From an uncultured Peptococcaceae bacterium (lineage in GTDB: Bacteria > Bacillota > Limnochordia > Darwinibacteriales > Darwinibacteriaceae): a DNA stretch of 55,736 bases. The position numbers were made by a program, and so were the translations under genes. The notes beneath the pieces were generated by a model that saw only the letters and a program-made list of their open reading frames with translations, did not search any database and was not told the DNA's origin. This document shows, piece by piece, positions 43,475 through 53,500 of the stretch (position 1 is the stretch's first letter; the number at the start of each line of letters is the position of its first letter). The DNA is taken from the NCBI GenBank assembly GCA_937988745.1, contig CALKAR010000033.1, forward strand, positions 1 through 55,736, read 5' to 3'.

Positions 43475-45823
43475 TCATCTGTGGGAATCTAGTTCAACGA
43501 CTGTTACTCCACTGCCCCCTTCATTGGGTGCACCGTCTTGAAAACTCTTTACGAAAGGATGCCCTGTCAGATAATCCTTTACGGCTGCACGGAGAGCACC
43601 TGTGCCTTTGCCGTGAATAATCCGGATCCGGTTTAGTGACGACAGAAAGGCATCATCGAGGTACTTGTCAAGTATGGTTATGCCCTCTTCCACAGTCTTA
43701 CCTCTGATATCAAGCTCACTGCGGATAGTGGAACTCTTGGATATGCTTCCTTTGCCCGCCGTAGTGCTTTGCCGCACTACCCGGGTAGTTTTTTCTTCAA
43801 CTCTCTCCAAATCATGCAGCTTAATAGAAATCTTCATGATTCCCGCCTGAACGAGAACTTCACCACTATTAGTGGGAGGTTCAAGCACATAGGCGAGCTG
43901 CTGCAAGCTCTTGATCCGCACCTGCTCGCCCGGCTTTAGGTCTGTTGGCCCGGACTTGACCTTGGGCTTTGGGGCTTGAGACGCTAAATCTTCCTGCTGC
44001 TCCACTATCTGCTCGCGAGCAGCCTTAATCGCCTCTTCCGCTTCAGCTCGTCCTAAACGGCGGACCTCTCCCAGCAGCTGATCGAGCTGCGCACGGGCTT
44101 CTCTTAGGAGTTCTTCCTGCTCTGTTCTGGCTCGAGCAAGAATCTGTTCTTTTTCCTGCTCTAGACCTTGAACTCTTTCCTCTAGTTCTCGGCTCAACTT
44201 GTCATACCTACGGCGCAGTTCTTCCGCTTCGAGCCGAGCCTCTTCTGCGCGGCGTCGGTCGGTTTCAATTTCACCAATCAAGTCCTCTGCCCGCACATGG
44301 TCGGCACTCAGCAGGGCACGGGCTGCCTCTACCAATTCCTCACTCAATCCTAAACGGCGCGAGATCGCGAACGCATTGCTCTTACCTGGAACGCCGATAG
44401 ATAACTTATATGTAGGCTGCAGTGTTTCTAAATCAAATTCGACACTGGCGTTCTCTACATCAGAATGAGAATAAGCATAATTCTTCAGTTCGGAGTAATG
44501 CGTGGTGGCTATTGTGCGCACCCCAAGCTTACGAAGGTGTTCAAGGATAACTTCAGCTAGCGCAGCTCCTTCAGTTGGGTCTGTTCCGGCCCCCAACTCA
44601 TCCAAAAGGACTAAAGAATTAGGTTTTACCTGGTCGAGGATCTGCACAATATTGGTCATGTGCGAGGAAAACGTACTCAAACTCTGTTCTATACTCTGCT
44701 CATCGCCGATATCAGCGTAGATTCCAGAAAAGACTGCAAGCTGAGAACCTTCCTGAGCTGGGATATGAAGACCCGCTTGAGCCATAATACAGAACAAACC
44801 TACAGTCTTCAAAGTAACTGTCTTTCCACCGGTGTTAGGCCCCGTGATCACAAGAACGTGAAAGTCTTCGCCCAGCCAAATATCAATTGGTACAACTTTG
44901 CCAGTCAGCAGAGGATGGCGTCCCTTTTTGATTCGAATGACACCTTGGTCATTCATGACTGGTTCAGTCCCATCAATTGCGCGACTGTATTTCGCCCGAG
45001 CGAAAATTGCATCTAGCTCAGCGATAATCTCGAGATTCTGCAGCAGCTCAGTCTTATGGGCGGCTACAGATTCACTGAGAGTCCGCAGGATCCGCTCGAT
45101 TTCAACCTTTTCTTCCTGCTCTGCTAAACGCAATTCATTGTTCATCTCTACGGCAAAAGACGGCTCCATAAACAAAGTTGCGCCGCTCGCCGATTGATCA
45201 TGCACAATCCCAGCAAACTGGCTGCGGTATTCGCTGCGTACCGGAACCACATACCGGCCACCTCGGATGGTAATAATTGGTTCCTGAAGCATTTTCTGAG
45301 CGCTAGCAGAATGAATTAGAGACTCCATACGGTCTCGAAGACGGTTAGCCAAAGTACGCTGTTTTTGCCTAATTCGGGCTAATTCAGGTGTGGCGTTATC
45401 CCTAACATTGCCTTCTTCATCGATACAGCGGACAATTTCATCGGAAAGGTGTGCTAGAGGCGTAAGGCCTGCGCTGATTTCTAAGAGCCTGGGACCTGCG
45501 GCCTGCATGTATCGGCTGAGCCGCCCTGTACAGTAAAGCAGTCCGTGCACGGCTAAGAGCTGACTTTCATCGAGAATCCCACCTAAAGCTGCGCGGGAGA
45601 TCACTGAACGAATATCGCTGGCACCGCCCATTGGTGGTTCACCATGTTTCCAGATCAAAGCAAGAGCTTCACTTGTCAAGGCCAGCTGTTCGCGAACCAC
45701 ATCTATATCCAAAGCTGGAGTAAGGTTTTCCACGAGCTCTTTCCCGAGAGAAAAGCTAGCTCTCTCTGCCACCTGAGCTTTAATCTTAGGCCATTCCAGC
45801 ACTCGCAGGCTCCGTTCGTTCAT
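43475..45823 (-). CDS. mutS2: Endonuclease MutS2
   Basis: About 782 residues. MutS core with Walker A ITGPNTGGKTVTLK near 325-340 and LDELGAGTDPTEGAALAEVI near 405; it lacks the mismatch-reading N-terminal domain of MutS1. A long coiled coil rich in E, R and Q (about 510-630) follows, then a C-terminal Smr nuclease domain (LDIRGKTVEEG near 700 and IIHGKGTGALR near 735). Proposed roles are suppression of recombination and, in Bacillus, splitting of collided ribosomes. ATG 45823 follows GAGGAG. It is last in the zapA-cvpA-amidase-U32 run. Confidence 0.96.
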   Translation of the reverse strand: MNERSLRVLEWPKIKAQVAERASFSLGKELVENLTPALDIDVVREQLALTSEALALIWKHGEPPMGGASDIRSVISRAALGGILDESQLLAVHGLLYCTGRLSRYMQAAGPRLLEISAGLTPLAHLSDEIVRCIDEEGNVRDNATPELARIRQKQRTLANRLRDRMESLIHSASAQKMLQEPIITIRGGRYVVPVRSEYRSQFAGIVHDQSASGATLFMEPSFAVEMNNELRLAEQEEKVEIERILRTLSESVAAHKTELLQNLEIIAELDAIFARAKYSRAIDGTEPVMNDQGVIRIKKGRHPLLTGKVVPIDIWLGEDFHVLVITGPNTGGKTVTLKTVGLFCIMAQAGLHIPAQEGSQLAVFSGIYADIGDEQSIEQSLSTFSSHMTNIVQILDQVKPNSLVLLDELGAGTDPTEGAALAEVILEHLRKLGVRTIATTHYSELKNYAYSHSDVENASVEFDLETLQPTYKLSIGVPGKSNAFAISRRLGLSEELVEAARALLSADHVRAEDLIGEIETDRRRAEEARLEAEELRRRYDKLSRELEERVQGLEQEKEQILARARTEQEELLREARAQLDQLLGEVRRLGRAEAEEAIKAAREQIVEQQEDLASQAPKPKVKSGPTDLKPGEQVRIKSLQQLAYVLEPPTNSGEVLVQAGIMKISIKLHDLERVEEKTTRVVRQSTTAGKGSISKSSTIRSELDIRGKTVEEGITILDKYLDDAFLSSLNRIRIIHGKGTGALRAAVKDYLTGHPFVKSFQDGAPNEGGSGVTVVELDSHR

Positions 45824-45836
45824 TTCCACCACTCCT

Positions 45837-47972
45837 CTACTTCACACCCCTAAAGTAGTGTCCCCGTGTGTATTCCTGGCCGAGCTCGAAGGCGGGGGAT
45901 CCCTCGTCAAGAGCTTTCCTGTAAACCTCGACCCAGTGCTGTATCCATTCGGGAGACTTGTAACGGCCTTCGATGCGGATCAGTGACACTCCTGTCTTCT
46001 CTACTGCATCTAACTTGTCTACAAGAGCCAGTTCACGGGAGTTCAAGATATGCATCCTGCACCAGCGATCAAAAATCACAGGAAAACGAAAACCCTTCGG
46101 ATCTTCAAGTTTAATCTTGCCGACCTTCTGGCACTGCAATTGACAGCCTTGGTCGCGCAGAATACAGTGTTTGGTAACCATAGATTCTACTGGGCCGTGG
46201 GCAACCAGCGCCACCGGTACGCCTGAACGCTCAGCCATTTCACCGATTTGACTCAAGCGTAGTTCAAGTGAAGCTGTCACACAGCTCACTCCCTGCTGAG
46301 CCAAGTATTGGGCCGAGCGATGGTTAAACACGTTGAGCCAAACATCAGAATGAATCGATCTACCTTTAGCAAGTTCCTGGAGTACACGTAAAGCGCCCAA
46401 ACTGCCCAAGAGCATCCCATCAAAGGGCTGGTGCTGCAGTTCGTGCTTTAGAAACTCTAACTGCCGGTCATTCATTAGGCGATCAATATGCACGAAAACA
46501 GGTACTCCACGCCTCTGTCCGATCTCCCAAGCGGCCTTCAACTCATCAAGATAAAAATCGGGAACGCGCTGAAACACTGCTCCTGAGAAATAGAGCAGCT
46601 CGGCACCAGCGTTTATGGCCGCCTCTACTGATGCCAGATCAGATACCGTTACAGCCAGCCTCGTCTTGACAGTCCCGAGAGACGCATCAGCACGAGCTGG
46701 TAATGAAATCTGTCCTTCGTTGCAACGATTTCTGTTCTTATAGCTGGCAAGGCGTGCCTTCTTCCACTCCTCCACTAACCGCCGTCGTGTGCGATTGAGC
46801 TCACTGACCGGCAAATAGGTATTGGGATCAAGATGAACATGAAGTTCTTCCACATGGAGAGGTTCATCGCCTAGTCTAAGCAGCTTTTCTCTTACCACGT
46901 CCTCAGTAAGAGGGTGTGCTGCAGCCTCTTCCAAGGCAGCGGCACTCTCTACCGAAGCACTGTATCCATCGCGATCGACAAGGGTCAGCTGCAGTGGTGC
47001 CCCAATCTCGCCATAAGCATACAACACAGCCTGGACCCGCCGCTTGATTTGACCAGGCGAAAAGGCTGCATTATTCTGCTGTTCTGTCTTTACCTTTTGA
47101 TAAGTAATGAATTTCGAATCAGGCCGGCCGCTGGCATAAGCCGTGGTGAAACCGCGGTTAAACACCGTTGCTAAGTCCTCTGGGTTATATTGCAGCCCAT
47201 CGAGCGCTGCTCGGTAAGTCCGTACCACGACAGCCACATAATCGGGCCGTTTGAGCCGCCCCTCAATCTTGAGGCTGCTTACACCTGCAGCCCGCAGTTC
47301 AGGCAGGAGCTCGAGCAGCTTCATGTCTCTCGGAGATAACACATAAGGTCCCGCCTGTTTCTTTGGCAGTCCATGTACTTTATACGGCAGACGGCAGGGC
47401 TGTGCACACTGCCCCCTGTTGCCGCTTCTTCCCCCAATAAGACTGCTCATTAAGCACTGTCCCGAATAGCAAATGCAGATAGCTCCGTGAACAAAGACCT
47501 CAAGCTCTAACCTAGAGCGGCGTTTGATTTCTGCAATTTCATCGATACTAAGCTCCCGTGCTAGAACAACGCGGGAAAACCCGAGTTCTTCAACTGCCTG
47601 AATATCCGCCGCACTCTGAACGGTCATCTGAGTGCTGGCGTGCAGTTCTAACCCGGGAATTACTTGACGCGCCGCATACGCTAAACCCACGTCCTGAACA
47701 ATTACGGCGTCAGCTCCCCACTCATACAGCTGTGTAAGGTACTTGAGCGCCTGATCTATTTCATTATCATTCAAAAGCGTATTGACTGTAACATAAACTT
47801 TGACACCACGAACATGACAGTAATCTAGTGCGGCCCGCATCTCCGCATCATCGAAGTTCACTGCCGATGCCCGCGCACTAAAAGAACGGCCGCCTAGATA
47901 AACCGCATCCGCGCCGTTTTCTACCGCGGCCTGAAGTGCTTCCGGCGACCCCGCTGGGGCCAGCAGTTCCAT
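45837..47972 (-). CDS. U32 family peptidase-like protein (YegQ/RlhA type)
   Basis: 711 residues. The N-terminal barrel starts MELLAPAGSPEALQAAVENG. The U32 signature with its cysteine cluster is present near 165-195: EVFVHGAICICYSGQCLMSS and then NRGQCAQPCR. A second half from about 400 repeats a barrel-like pattern and holds further cysteines (CILRDQGCQLQCQKV). E. coli relatives (RlhA, TrhP) hydroxylate rRNA or tRNA, so an RNA-modifying role is more likely than proteolysis. It lies between mutS2 (13-base gap) and the amidase gene. Confidence 0.9.
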   Translation of the reverse strand: MELLAPAGSPEALQAAVENGADAVYLGGRSFSARASAVNFDDAEMRAALDYCHVRGVKVYVTVNTLLNDNEIDQALKYLTQLYEWGADAVIVQDVGLAYAARQVIPGLELHASTQMTVQSAADIQAVEELGFSRVVLARELSIDEIAEIKRRSRLELEVFVHGAICICYSGQCLMSSLIGGRSGNRGQCAQPCRLPYKVHGLPKKQAGPYVLSPRDMKLLELLPELRAAGVSSLKIEGRLKRPDYVAVVVRTYRAALDGLQYNPEDLATVFNRGFTTAYASGRPDSKFITYQKVKTEQQNNAAFSPGQIKRRVQAVLYAYGEIGAPLQLTLVDRDGYSASVESAAALEEAAAHPLTEDVVREKLLRLGDEPLHVEELHVHLDPNTYLPVSELNRTRRRLVEEWKKARLASYKNRNRCNEGQISLPARADASLGTVKTRLAVTVSDLASVEAAINAGAELLYFSGAVFQRVPDFYLDELKAAWEIGQRRGVPVFVHIDRLMNDRQLEFLKHELQHQPFDGMLLGSLGALRVLQELAKGRSIHSDVWLNVFNHRSAQYLAQQGVSCVTASLELRLSQIGEMAERSGVPVALVAHGPVESMVTKHCILRDQGCQLQCQKVGKIKLEDPKGFRFPVIFDRWCRMHILNSRELALVDKLDAVEKTGVSLIRIEGRYKSPEWIQHWVEVYRKALDEGSPAFELGQEYTRGHYFRGVK

Positions 47973-47990
47973 AGTTTTGCCTCCTACGAA

Positions 47991-48695
47991 CTAACTCATC
48001 TGATAAAAATAATCAATAATACCGTAAAAAATACCGCGGGCGGCTTCTAGACGATACCATCGCTTGCTCAACAATTCCGCCTCACGGGCATTACTCAGAA
48101 AACCAATCTCGACCAACACGGCCGGCATCGATGTATTGCGCAGTACATAGAAATTTCCGTGTCGCACTCCCCGATCATTCGAATTCAGCTGTGCAGGCAG
48201 GTTGCGCTGAATAGCATCTGCCAGAGCCCAATCTTGACTCTTGTAATAGTACGAAGCACTTCCCGCAGCGCTCGAATCGTCACTCCAATCATTGTGGAGC
48301 GAAACAAAAATGTCTGCATTAACGCGATTCGCTTCAGCAACACGTGCAGCAAGCTGACTATTAGGCAGTCCAGAAAAAGCAGTACCATCAGCAGGATTAA
48401 CATTAGACTGACGAGTCAAGATCACCCGCGCTCCCGCTTCTTCCAAGAGAGTTTTGAGTTCCCAAGCAATAGCCAGCACATTTTCAGCTTCGGTAGTCGG
48501 CCCTACGCCGACGGTGCCGGGATCTGCGCCGCCATGGCCTGGATCCACCACAATTGTACGCCCTGCTAGAGTCCGGGGAGAGATGCTGTAGCGCCTTCCG
48601 CTGGTTGTCGGTTCAGCGCCAAACAAACCGGACACGAAGAACATCAATAGCATCAACAGTGTAGCCCAGATACTAGAATGAAAGCTGTATTTCAA
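47991..48695 (-). CDS. N-acetylmuramoyl-L-alanine amidase, CwlD-like
   Basis: About 234 residues: an N-terminal signal or anchor (IWATLLMLLMFFVSGLFGA) and an Amidase_3 domain with zinc ligands in VVDPGHGGADPGT, a conserved Glu in TTEAENVLAI, SLHNDWSDD and LVEIGFLSNAREAELL. CwlD makes the muramic-delta-lactam of spore cortex; the similar size and single domain make that plausible, but a vegetative amidase is possible. The likely start is TTG 48695 with AGGGGGG seven bases upstream; the frame runs on to 48719. Confidence 0.82.
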   Translation of the reverse strand: MKYSFHSSIWATLLMLLMFFVSGLFGAEPTTSGRRYSISPRTLAGRTIVVDPGHGGADPGTVGVGPTTEAENVLAIAWELKTLLEEAGARVILTRQSNVNPADGTAFSGLPNSQLAARVAEANRVNADIFVSLHNDWSDDSSAAGSASYYYKSQDWALADAIQRNLPAQLNSNDRGVRHGNFYVLRNTSMPAVLVEIGFLSNAREAELLSKRWYRLEAARGIFYGIIDYFYQMS

Positions 48696-48772
48696 AGATG
48701 TTCCCCCCTGCTTGGACAATTCAAGACAGGGAGGAACATCCCTCTAAGCAACTTCCGCCGCTAAAGGCGCTT

Positions 48773-49300
48773 CTATCCAGCCTTACCAAGAAACAGCCAA
48801 TCAGGTTTGGTCCAATCCTGTGGCCAATACGCCTCTAGGCGTTCTTGGACAAAGGGAATCAGAATCCGCACTTCCTGCACCACAGCAGACTCATCTAAGA
48901 TTGCATCCACTGGTGGTACATTCAAATGTGATAGAATCACTACCGCGACAATTAAGACCACACCGACCTTGAACACACCAAAAGCCGCTCCCCCTAGATG
49001 ATCTAACACAGCAAAAGGGGTAAGGCGGATGGCCCGGGACCAAACATAGCCCGACAGCGCGGCCAGCAAACAGATTCCTACCAATATTGCAATAAACGCG
49101 ATCGCTTGTGCGTACAGAGGTTCGAGAGGATAGACCTGGATTAGGTAAAGCGACAGCTCATGGTAGAAATGGTAAGCTAACGCCACCGCCAGCACGGCTC
49201 CCACAATACTGAACACTTCACGGATCAATCCACGCCTAAACCCCTTGAACAGGGCTAAGCCGACTATAATGATGATCACTATATCGATCCATTTTGCCAT
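48773..49300 (-). CDS. CvpA family membrane protein
   Basis: 175 residues with four membrane helices (first IDIVIIIIVGLALFKGFRRG, the family's signature). The third and fourth are joined by FAVLDHLGGAAFGVFKVGVV. CvpA proteins are linked to envelope homeostasis; the biochemical role is unknown. It follows zapA on the same strand by 23 bases, as in many Bacillota (zapA-cvpA-mutS2). Confidence 0.85.
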   Translation of the reverse strand: MAKWIDIVIIIIVGLALFKGFRRGLIREVFSIVGAVLAVALAYHFYHELSLYLIQVYPLEPLYAQAIAFIAILVGICLLAALSGYVWSRAIRLTPFAVLDHLGGAAFGVFKVGVVLIVAVVILSHLNVPPVDAILDESAVVQEVRILIPFVQERLEAYWPQDWTKPDWLFLGKAG

Positions 49301-49323
49301 AACAAATTCACTCCGCCAGAGAC

Positions 49324-49563
49324 TTAGTTGGCCTCCTCCAGGAGCTGCAGAAGTTCATTGTGCTCCTTACGCAGCCTCTCTAGTTCATCGGCGATATTCA
49401 GCGCGGCCAAGATTGCTGCTTTATGTCGAGGGAGGGTCGGATTGTTGTTGTGAATATTCCTGAGATGTGCATCCACATAGTTCGCTAGTTTCTTGATGTA
49501 CTCGACTGGCGCATCCCCTTTTATAAGATGCTCTTCACCGAGAATAGTTACACGTACGGACAC
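49324..49563 (-). CDS. zapA: Cell division protein ZapA
   Basis: About 79 residues: an N-terminal SVRVTILGEEHLIKGDAPVE strand pair and a C-terminal helix/coiled coil (AALNIADELERLRKEHNELL). ZapA bundles FtsZ filaments. The start is GTG 49563, with GGAGGG six bases upstream; the ATG six bases earlier and the frame to 49608 fit less well. It lies 60 bases after pheT, the usual place in Bacillota. Confidence 0.87.
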   Translation of the reverse strand: MSVRVTILGEEHLIKGDAPVEYIKKLANYVDAHLRNIHNNNPTLPRHKAAILAALNIADELERLRKEHNELLQLLEEAN

Positions 49564-49625
49564 ACACATCCCTCCAATCCTGCTGCTGCTGATACTTTTC
49601 GCCCCCAAAGCCTAATCTCCTGCTC

Positions 49626-52016
49626 TCAGCGAACTTCAGCGCCCACAGTCTGTCTCAGGCGAGTCACAATTACTTCCATTATATCATTAATCTCCTTCTC
49701 CTGGAGAGTGCGCTGGCCCTGGAACTGAAGGGAAAAGGCCACACTCTTCTTGTCCTCAGGTACAGGTTCACCCTGATAGACGTCAAAGACACGCACATCT
49801 CGAAGGAGTTCTCCACCGGTTTCTGCAATGAGCTCTAACAGCTGGGCCACCGGCTGCTCTCGATCCACTAAGACTGCTAGATCGCGGTCAATTCTCGGAA
49901 AGCGAGAAATCTCTTTATACCGAATCCGATCCTGTTGATGCTCTAGAAGAACGTCTAGGTCAACTTCAGCTGCATATACTCTGCTGCCGCTGATCCGGAA
50001 ATTCCGCGCCACCGTTGGGTGAATCTCACCGTAAACAGCGAGCGTTCGTCCCCCTAGAATGACGGCACCCTGCCGAAACGGATGGAATGAAGAACTTTTT
50101 CCTTTAGTCCATTCGAGGCCTGTCTTCGGAAGCAGAGCCTCCAAGATCCCTTTTATGTCATAGAAATCGAAGTCAGCATGGGGAACAGCCCAACTCCGTT
50201 CACTGCGGTCGCCGTAGAGCACGATACCAAGGCGCCGCGCTTCCTTAGGTTGGGTCGGCGGATCAATCTGATCTGCCAAGTACACTGCACCCACCTCGAA
50301 AAGAGCTACTCTATCCTGCTGGCGAGCTGCGTTCGTACTGACTGCCATCAACAGCCCGGGCAGAATGCTTGTGCGCATATAAGCAAGGTCTTCCGAAATG
50401 GGGTTCGCAATGCGGAGCATCTCCGTATTGTGTTCAGCTAATAGACGTTCATTGCTGTCCCCAGGAATAAATGAGTAGGTAAGGGCTTCATTCAGTCCGA
50501 AACCGACCAACTGAGCACGCAGGTCATCTTCGAGCTGCATCATTGAACCCTGGCCACCCACCATCGTGACGCCATAAGGGGTAGTGGTCGGAATCTTATC
50601 ATAACCCCAAATGCGTGCTACTTCTTCAACCAAGTCTGCTTCTAGCTCTATATCGCGGCGGTGAGGTGGGATTGTTACCTGCCACTCGTCACCCTGCTTA
50701 TCTACCGTAAACTCCAGCGAAATCAGAGTTTTTTCCATCTCTTCTTCAGGAATATCTGTTCCCAACAGCCTGCACGCGTTTGCCGGGTGATAGGAAACCG
50801 TGCGAGATGAATGATCAACCGTATCGCGATCGATTACACCTGATAATACCTTGCCGGAAGCATATTTCGCCAGAAGATAGGCAGCCCGCTGCGCCGCCAT
50901 AAGCGTTCCGGAAGGGTCAATTCCCTTTTCAAAGCGTGCTGCAGACTCTGAGGAAATTCCCAGTGTTTTACTGGTCCTCCGCACCGAGACAGCGTTGAAG
51001 TTAGCCGATTCTAGAAGAATTGTGCTGGTAGAGTCGGTAACCTCAGAGTTCTCTCCGCCCATCACACCTGCAACACAAACAGGTTTCTCCGCATCACAGA
51101 TCATGAGCATGTCTTCAGTGAGATCTCTTTGTTCGCCGTCGAGAGTGATTAACACTTCTCCAGCTTGAGCCGTTCTTACAACGATTCGACCACCTGCTAG
51201 TTTGGTGTAGTCAAAGGCATGCAGAGGCTGACCCATTTCGAGCATAACATAGTTCGTAATGTCGACCACATTGTTGATTGGCCGCATACCGGCTGCCCTG
51301 AGACGGGCCTGCATCCACAGGGGCGACTCCCCAAGCTTGACATCTTTTATCATCAGAGCCGTGTAGCGCGGACAAAGCTCGGGATTAAGTACTTCCACAT
51401 CAGTGTAGTCGGTCAGCTGTTCTGGTATCGCTTCATACTCATGATTTGGATACCGGATCTGTCCTCCTGTTAAAGCTGCGACTTCCCGAGCAATACCGAT
51501 AATGCTCATGCAGTCGGGACGGTTAGCGTAAATGGAGATGTCTAGGATTGTATCATTTAAGTGCAGAGCTTCAGCCAAATCTGAACCAACCTGCAGTGTA
51601 TCAGGAAGAACCATGATGCCGTCATGATCGGTTCCGATGCCGAGCTCTACTTCGGAACAAATCATGCCTGCCGACTCTGTACCTCGGACCTTTCTGATTC
51701 CAATTTCAAATCCGCCGGGTAGTACCGCACCTGGCAGAGCAACCGCTACAGTCTGCCCCTCAGCCACATTCGGTGCACCGCAGACAATCTGACGAGGCTG
51801 TTCTTCGCCTACATCCACCTGGCAAACGGACAGCTTGTCTGCATTGGGATGAGGTTTTACTTCCAGCACACGGCCAACGCGAACATTATCTAAACCTGGG
51901 TTGAGAGAGGTAATACCCTCCACTTCAAGTCCAGCCATGGTTAAACGGTCCGCAAGTGCTTCTGGACTCCACGGTATATCGATGTATTCTTTCAACCAAT
52001 TATAGCTTACTAACAC
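49626..52016 (-). CDS. pheT: Phenylalanyl-tRNA synthetase beta subunit
   Basis: 796 residues, complete. Parts in order: N-terminal tRNA-binding EMAP-like domain (VGRVLEVKPHPNADKLSVCQ near 46), B3/B4 editing domain, B5 domain, a catalytic-like core, and a C-terminal ferredoxin-fold anticodon-binding domain (FPRIDRDLAVLVD near 705). It edits Tyr-tRNA-Phe and binds tRNA. The start is GTG 52016 behind AGGGGGA. It follows pheS by 11 bases and shares its T-box control. Confidence 0.97.
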   Translation of the reverse strand: MLVSYNWLKEYIDIPWSPEALADRLTMAGLEVEGITSLNPGLDNVRVGRVLEVKPHPNADKLSVCQVDVGEEQPRQIVCGAPNVAEGQTVAVALPGAVLPGGFEIGIRKVRGTESAGMICSEVELGIGTDHDGIMVLPDTLQVGSDLAEALHLNDTILDISIYANRPDCMSIIGIAREVAALTGGQIRYPNHEYEAIPEQLTDYTDVEVLNPELCPRYTALMIKDVKLGESPLWMQARLRAAGMRPINNVVDITNYVMLEMGQPLHAFDYTKLAGGRIVVRTAQAGEVLITLDGEQRDLTEDMLMICDAEKPVCVAGVMGGENSEVTDSTSTILLESANFNAVSVRRTSKTLGISSESAARFEKGIDPSGTLMAAQRAAYLLAKYASGKVLSGVIDRDTVDHSSRTVSYHPANACRLLGTDIPEEEMEKTLISLEFTVDKQGDEWQVTIPPHRRDIELEADLVEEVARIWGYDKIPTTTPYGVTMVGGQGSMMQLEDDLRAQLVGFGLNEALTYSFIPGDSNERLLAEHNTEMLRIANPISEDLAYMRTSILPGLLMAVSTNAARQQDRVALFEVGAVYLADQIDPPTQPKEARRLGIVLYGDRSERSWAVPHADFDFYDIKGILEALLPKTGLEWTKGKSSSFHPFRQGAVILGGRTLAVYGEIHPTVARNFRISGSRVYAAEVDLDVLLEHQQDRIRYKEISRFPRIDRDLAVLVDREQPVAQLLELIAETGGELLRDVRVFDVYQGEPVPEDKKSVAFSLQFQGQRTLQEKEINDIMEVIVTRLRQTVGAEVR

Positions 52017-52027
52017 AGTCCATCCCC

Positions 52028-53050
52028 CTACCTTCCAAATTGCTTCAAGAAGCGGACGTCATTTTCAAAGAGCAGGCGAATATCATTGATACCGTATCGC
52101 AGCATAGCGATCCTCTCGACACCCATACCAAAGGCAAAGCCGCTCACCTTGTCAGGGTCATAGCCTACTCCCCGCAGCACCCGTGGGTCAACCATGCCGC
52201 AGCCTAGAATTTCAAGCCAGCCGGTATCCTTACAGACTCGGCAGCCGCTGCCTCCGCACATAATGCACGAGATATCCACTTCCGCGCTGGGTTCGGTAAA
52301 CGGAAAATAACTCGGTCTAAACCGGGCCTTGGCATCAGAACCAAACATCCGTTCAATAAATAACTGCAGAGTACCCTTTAGGTCAGCAAAGGTGATGCCC
52401 TCATCGATAACGAGTCCTTCAATTTGATGGAACATGGGAGAATGAGTCATGTCAGCGTCAGCCCGATAAACCTTTCCTGGAGCGATAATGCGAATTGGCG
52501 GCTGACGATTCTCCATGACATGAATCTGCACCGACGAAGTCTGACTGCGCAGCAGAAGCTCTTCAGAAAAGAAGAACGTATCCTGCATGTCGCGAGCCGG
52601 GTGATCAGGCGGAATATTCAATGCTTCAAAGTTATAGTAGTCCCACTCCACCTCGGGGCCTTCCACCACTTCATAACCCATGCCGGTGAAGATTCTCTTA
52701 GCCTCATTGATTACCAGCGTAATGGGATGCAGTGTCCCCAAGTCGGGCCTCCGGCCAGGCAGTGTCCAATCAAGGGCTTCGGTCTTCAGCCGATGCTCTT
52801 CCTCTATTTTGAAGAGCTCAGCTTCTCGCTGATCCCAAACTGCTTCGAGTTCATCCCGAACTTCGTTCACCATTTTCCCAAAAACCGGGCGTTCCTCAGG
52901 CGAAAGGCTGCCCATACTCCGCAGAAGCTTAGTCAATTCGCCCTTCTTGCCCAGGAAGCGGACCCTAGCATCACGCAGTTCCTGAACACTAGCGGCCTCC
53001 TGTACACTCTGCAGGGCCGCTTGGCGAATTTCAGTGATCTTTCCCTGCAC
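52028..53050 (-). CDS. pheS: Phenylalanyl-tRNA synthetase alpha subunit
   Basis: About 340 residues: an N-terminal coiled coil (ALQSVQEAASVQELRDARVR) then the class II catalytic core with THPARDMQDTFF-like NIPPDHPARDMQDTFF (motif 2 region), EPSAEVDISCIMCGG, and GFAFGMGVERIAMLRYGI (motif 3). The start is GTG 53050 with GGAGGG six bases upstream; the open frame continues up to 53239 through the T-box and is not coding there. Expression should depend on uncharged tRNA-Phe through the T-box. Confidence 0.97.
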   Translation of the reverse strand: MQGKITEIRQAALQSVQEAASVQELRDARVRFLGKKGELTKLLRSMGSLSPEERPVFGKMVNEVRDELEAVWDQREAELFKIEEEHRLKTEALDWTLPGRRPDLGTLHPITLVINEAKRIFTGMGYEVVEGPEVEWDYYNFEALNIPPDHPARDMQDTFFFSEELLLRSQTSSVQIHVMENRQPPIRIIAPGKVYRADADMTHSPMFHQIEGLVIDEGITFADLKGTLQLFIERMFGSDAKARFRPSYFPFTEPSAEVDISCIMCGGSGCRVCKDTGWLEILGCGMVDPRVLRGVGYDPDKVSGFAFGMGVERIAMLRYGINDIRLLFENDVRFLKQFGR

Positions 53051-53079
53051 ACTTATCCCTCCAAATTCCTCTATTAAAC

Positions 53080-53320
53080 AAAAAAACTTCCTGCATCCCA
53101 TAGGGACGCAAGAAGCACGCGGTACCACCCTAGTTGGCTCAAAAATAGAGCCCACTCTAACCCGATAACGGCGGAAACCGGCAAGGCCTACTCTTGAGTT
53201 CAGCCCGCAGCTCAGGAGTGAATTCCACCCACTTCTCACCGGAAAGAACTCTCAGTCTGTGATTCTTTCTCCCTGTCGGCTTCCATGGATGTACTACTCT
53301 CCGTCACAGCCTTTATTTAT
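53080..53320 (-). promoter_or_regulatory. T-box riboswitch of pheST (Phe specifier TTC)
   Basis: The conserved T-box sequence GGTGGTACCGCG is at 53129-53118. It is followed by a terminator whose arms CTTCTTGCGTCCC and GGGATGCAGGAAG (53116-53087) precede seven T. Stem I has an AGTA bulge motif (GAGAGTAGTACATCC) near 53300, and the specifier loop GTGGAATTCACTCC places TTC at 53222-53220, matching phenylalanine. Uncharged tRNA-Phe would bind and prevent termination. The 5' boundary is approximate. Confidence 0.93.
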
Positions 53321-53352
53321 GTGATTGAAATTCTCATCCCCAAATAAATGCC

Positions 53353-53463
53353 TCAGTGCAGTGTTCTATCGGTTAGGTCTAACAGCTGCCTGTACAAAAG
53401 ATACGCGTTGATGGAACCGGTGGTTACAAAGATCCGCCAGACGACCCTTGGAGTGAGACTCAT
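53353..53463 (-). CDS. YqzL-like small protein
   Basis: 36 residues. VWRIFVTTGSINAYLLYRQL resembles the core of YqzL-family peptides of Bacillota (W-x-x-F-x-x-TG-x-I-x-x-YLLYK), which in Bacillus lie near recO; their function is unknown. ATG 53463 has GGGGGG seven bases upstream. A sigma-A promoter lies about 38 bases ahead. The gene occupies the start of the transcript that then enters the pheS T-box. The match rests on memory of a short motif, so it is tentative. Confidence 0.65.
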   Translation of the reverse strand: MSLTPRVVWRIFVTTGSINAYLLYRQLLDLTDRTLH

Positions 53464-53500
53464 GAAATAACCCCCCGCGCTTCCGTTTGATGTTGCAGCT

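Noticed and set aside
52424..53077. 217-codon open frame on the plus strand opposite pheS
   Set aside because: It mirrors a complete pheS and resembles no known protein; no binding site precedes it.
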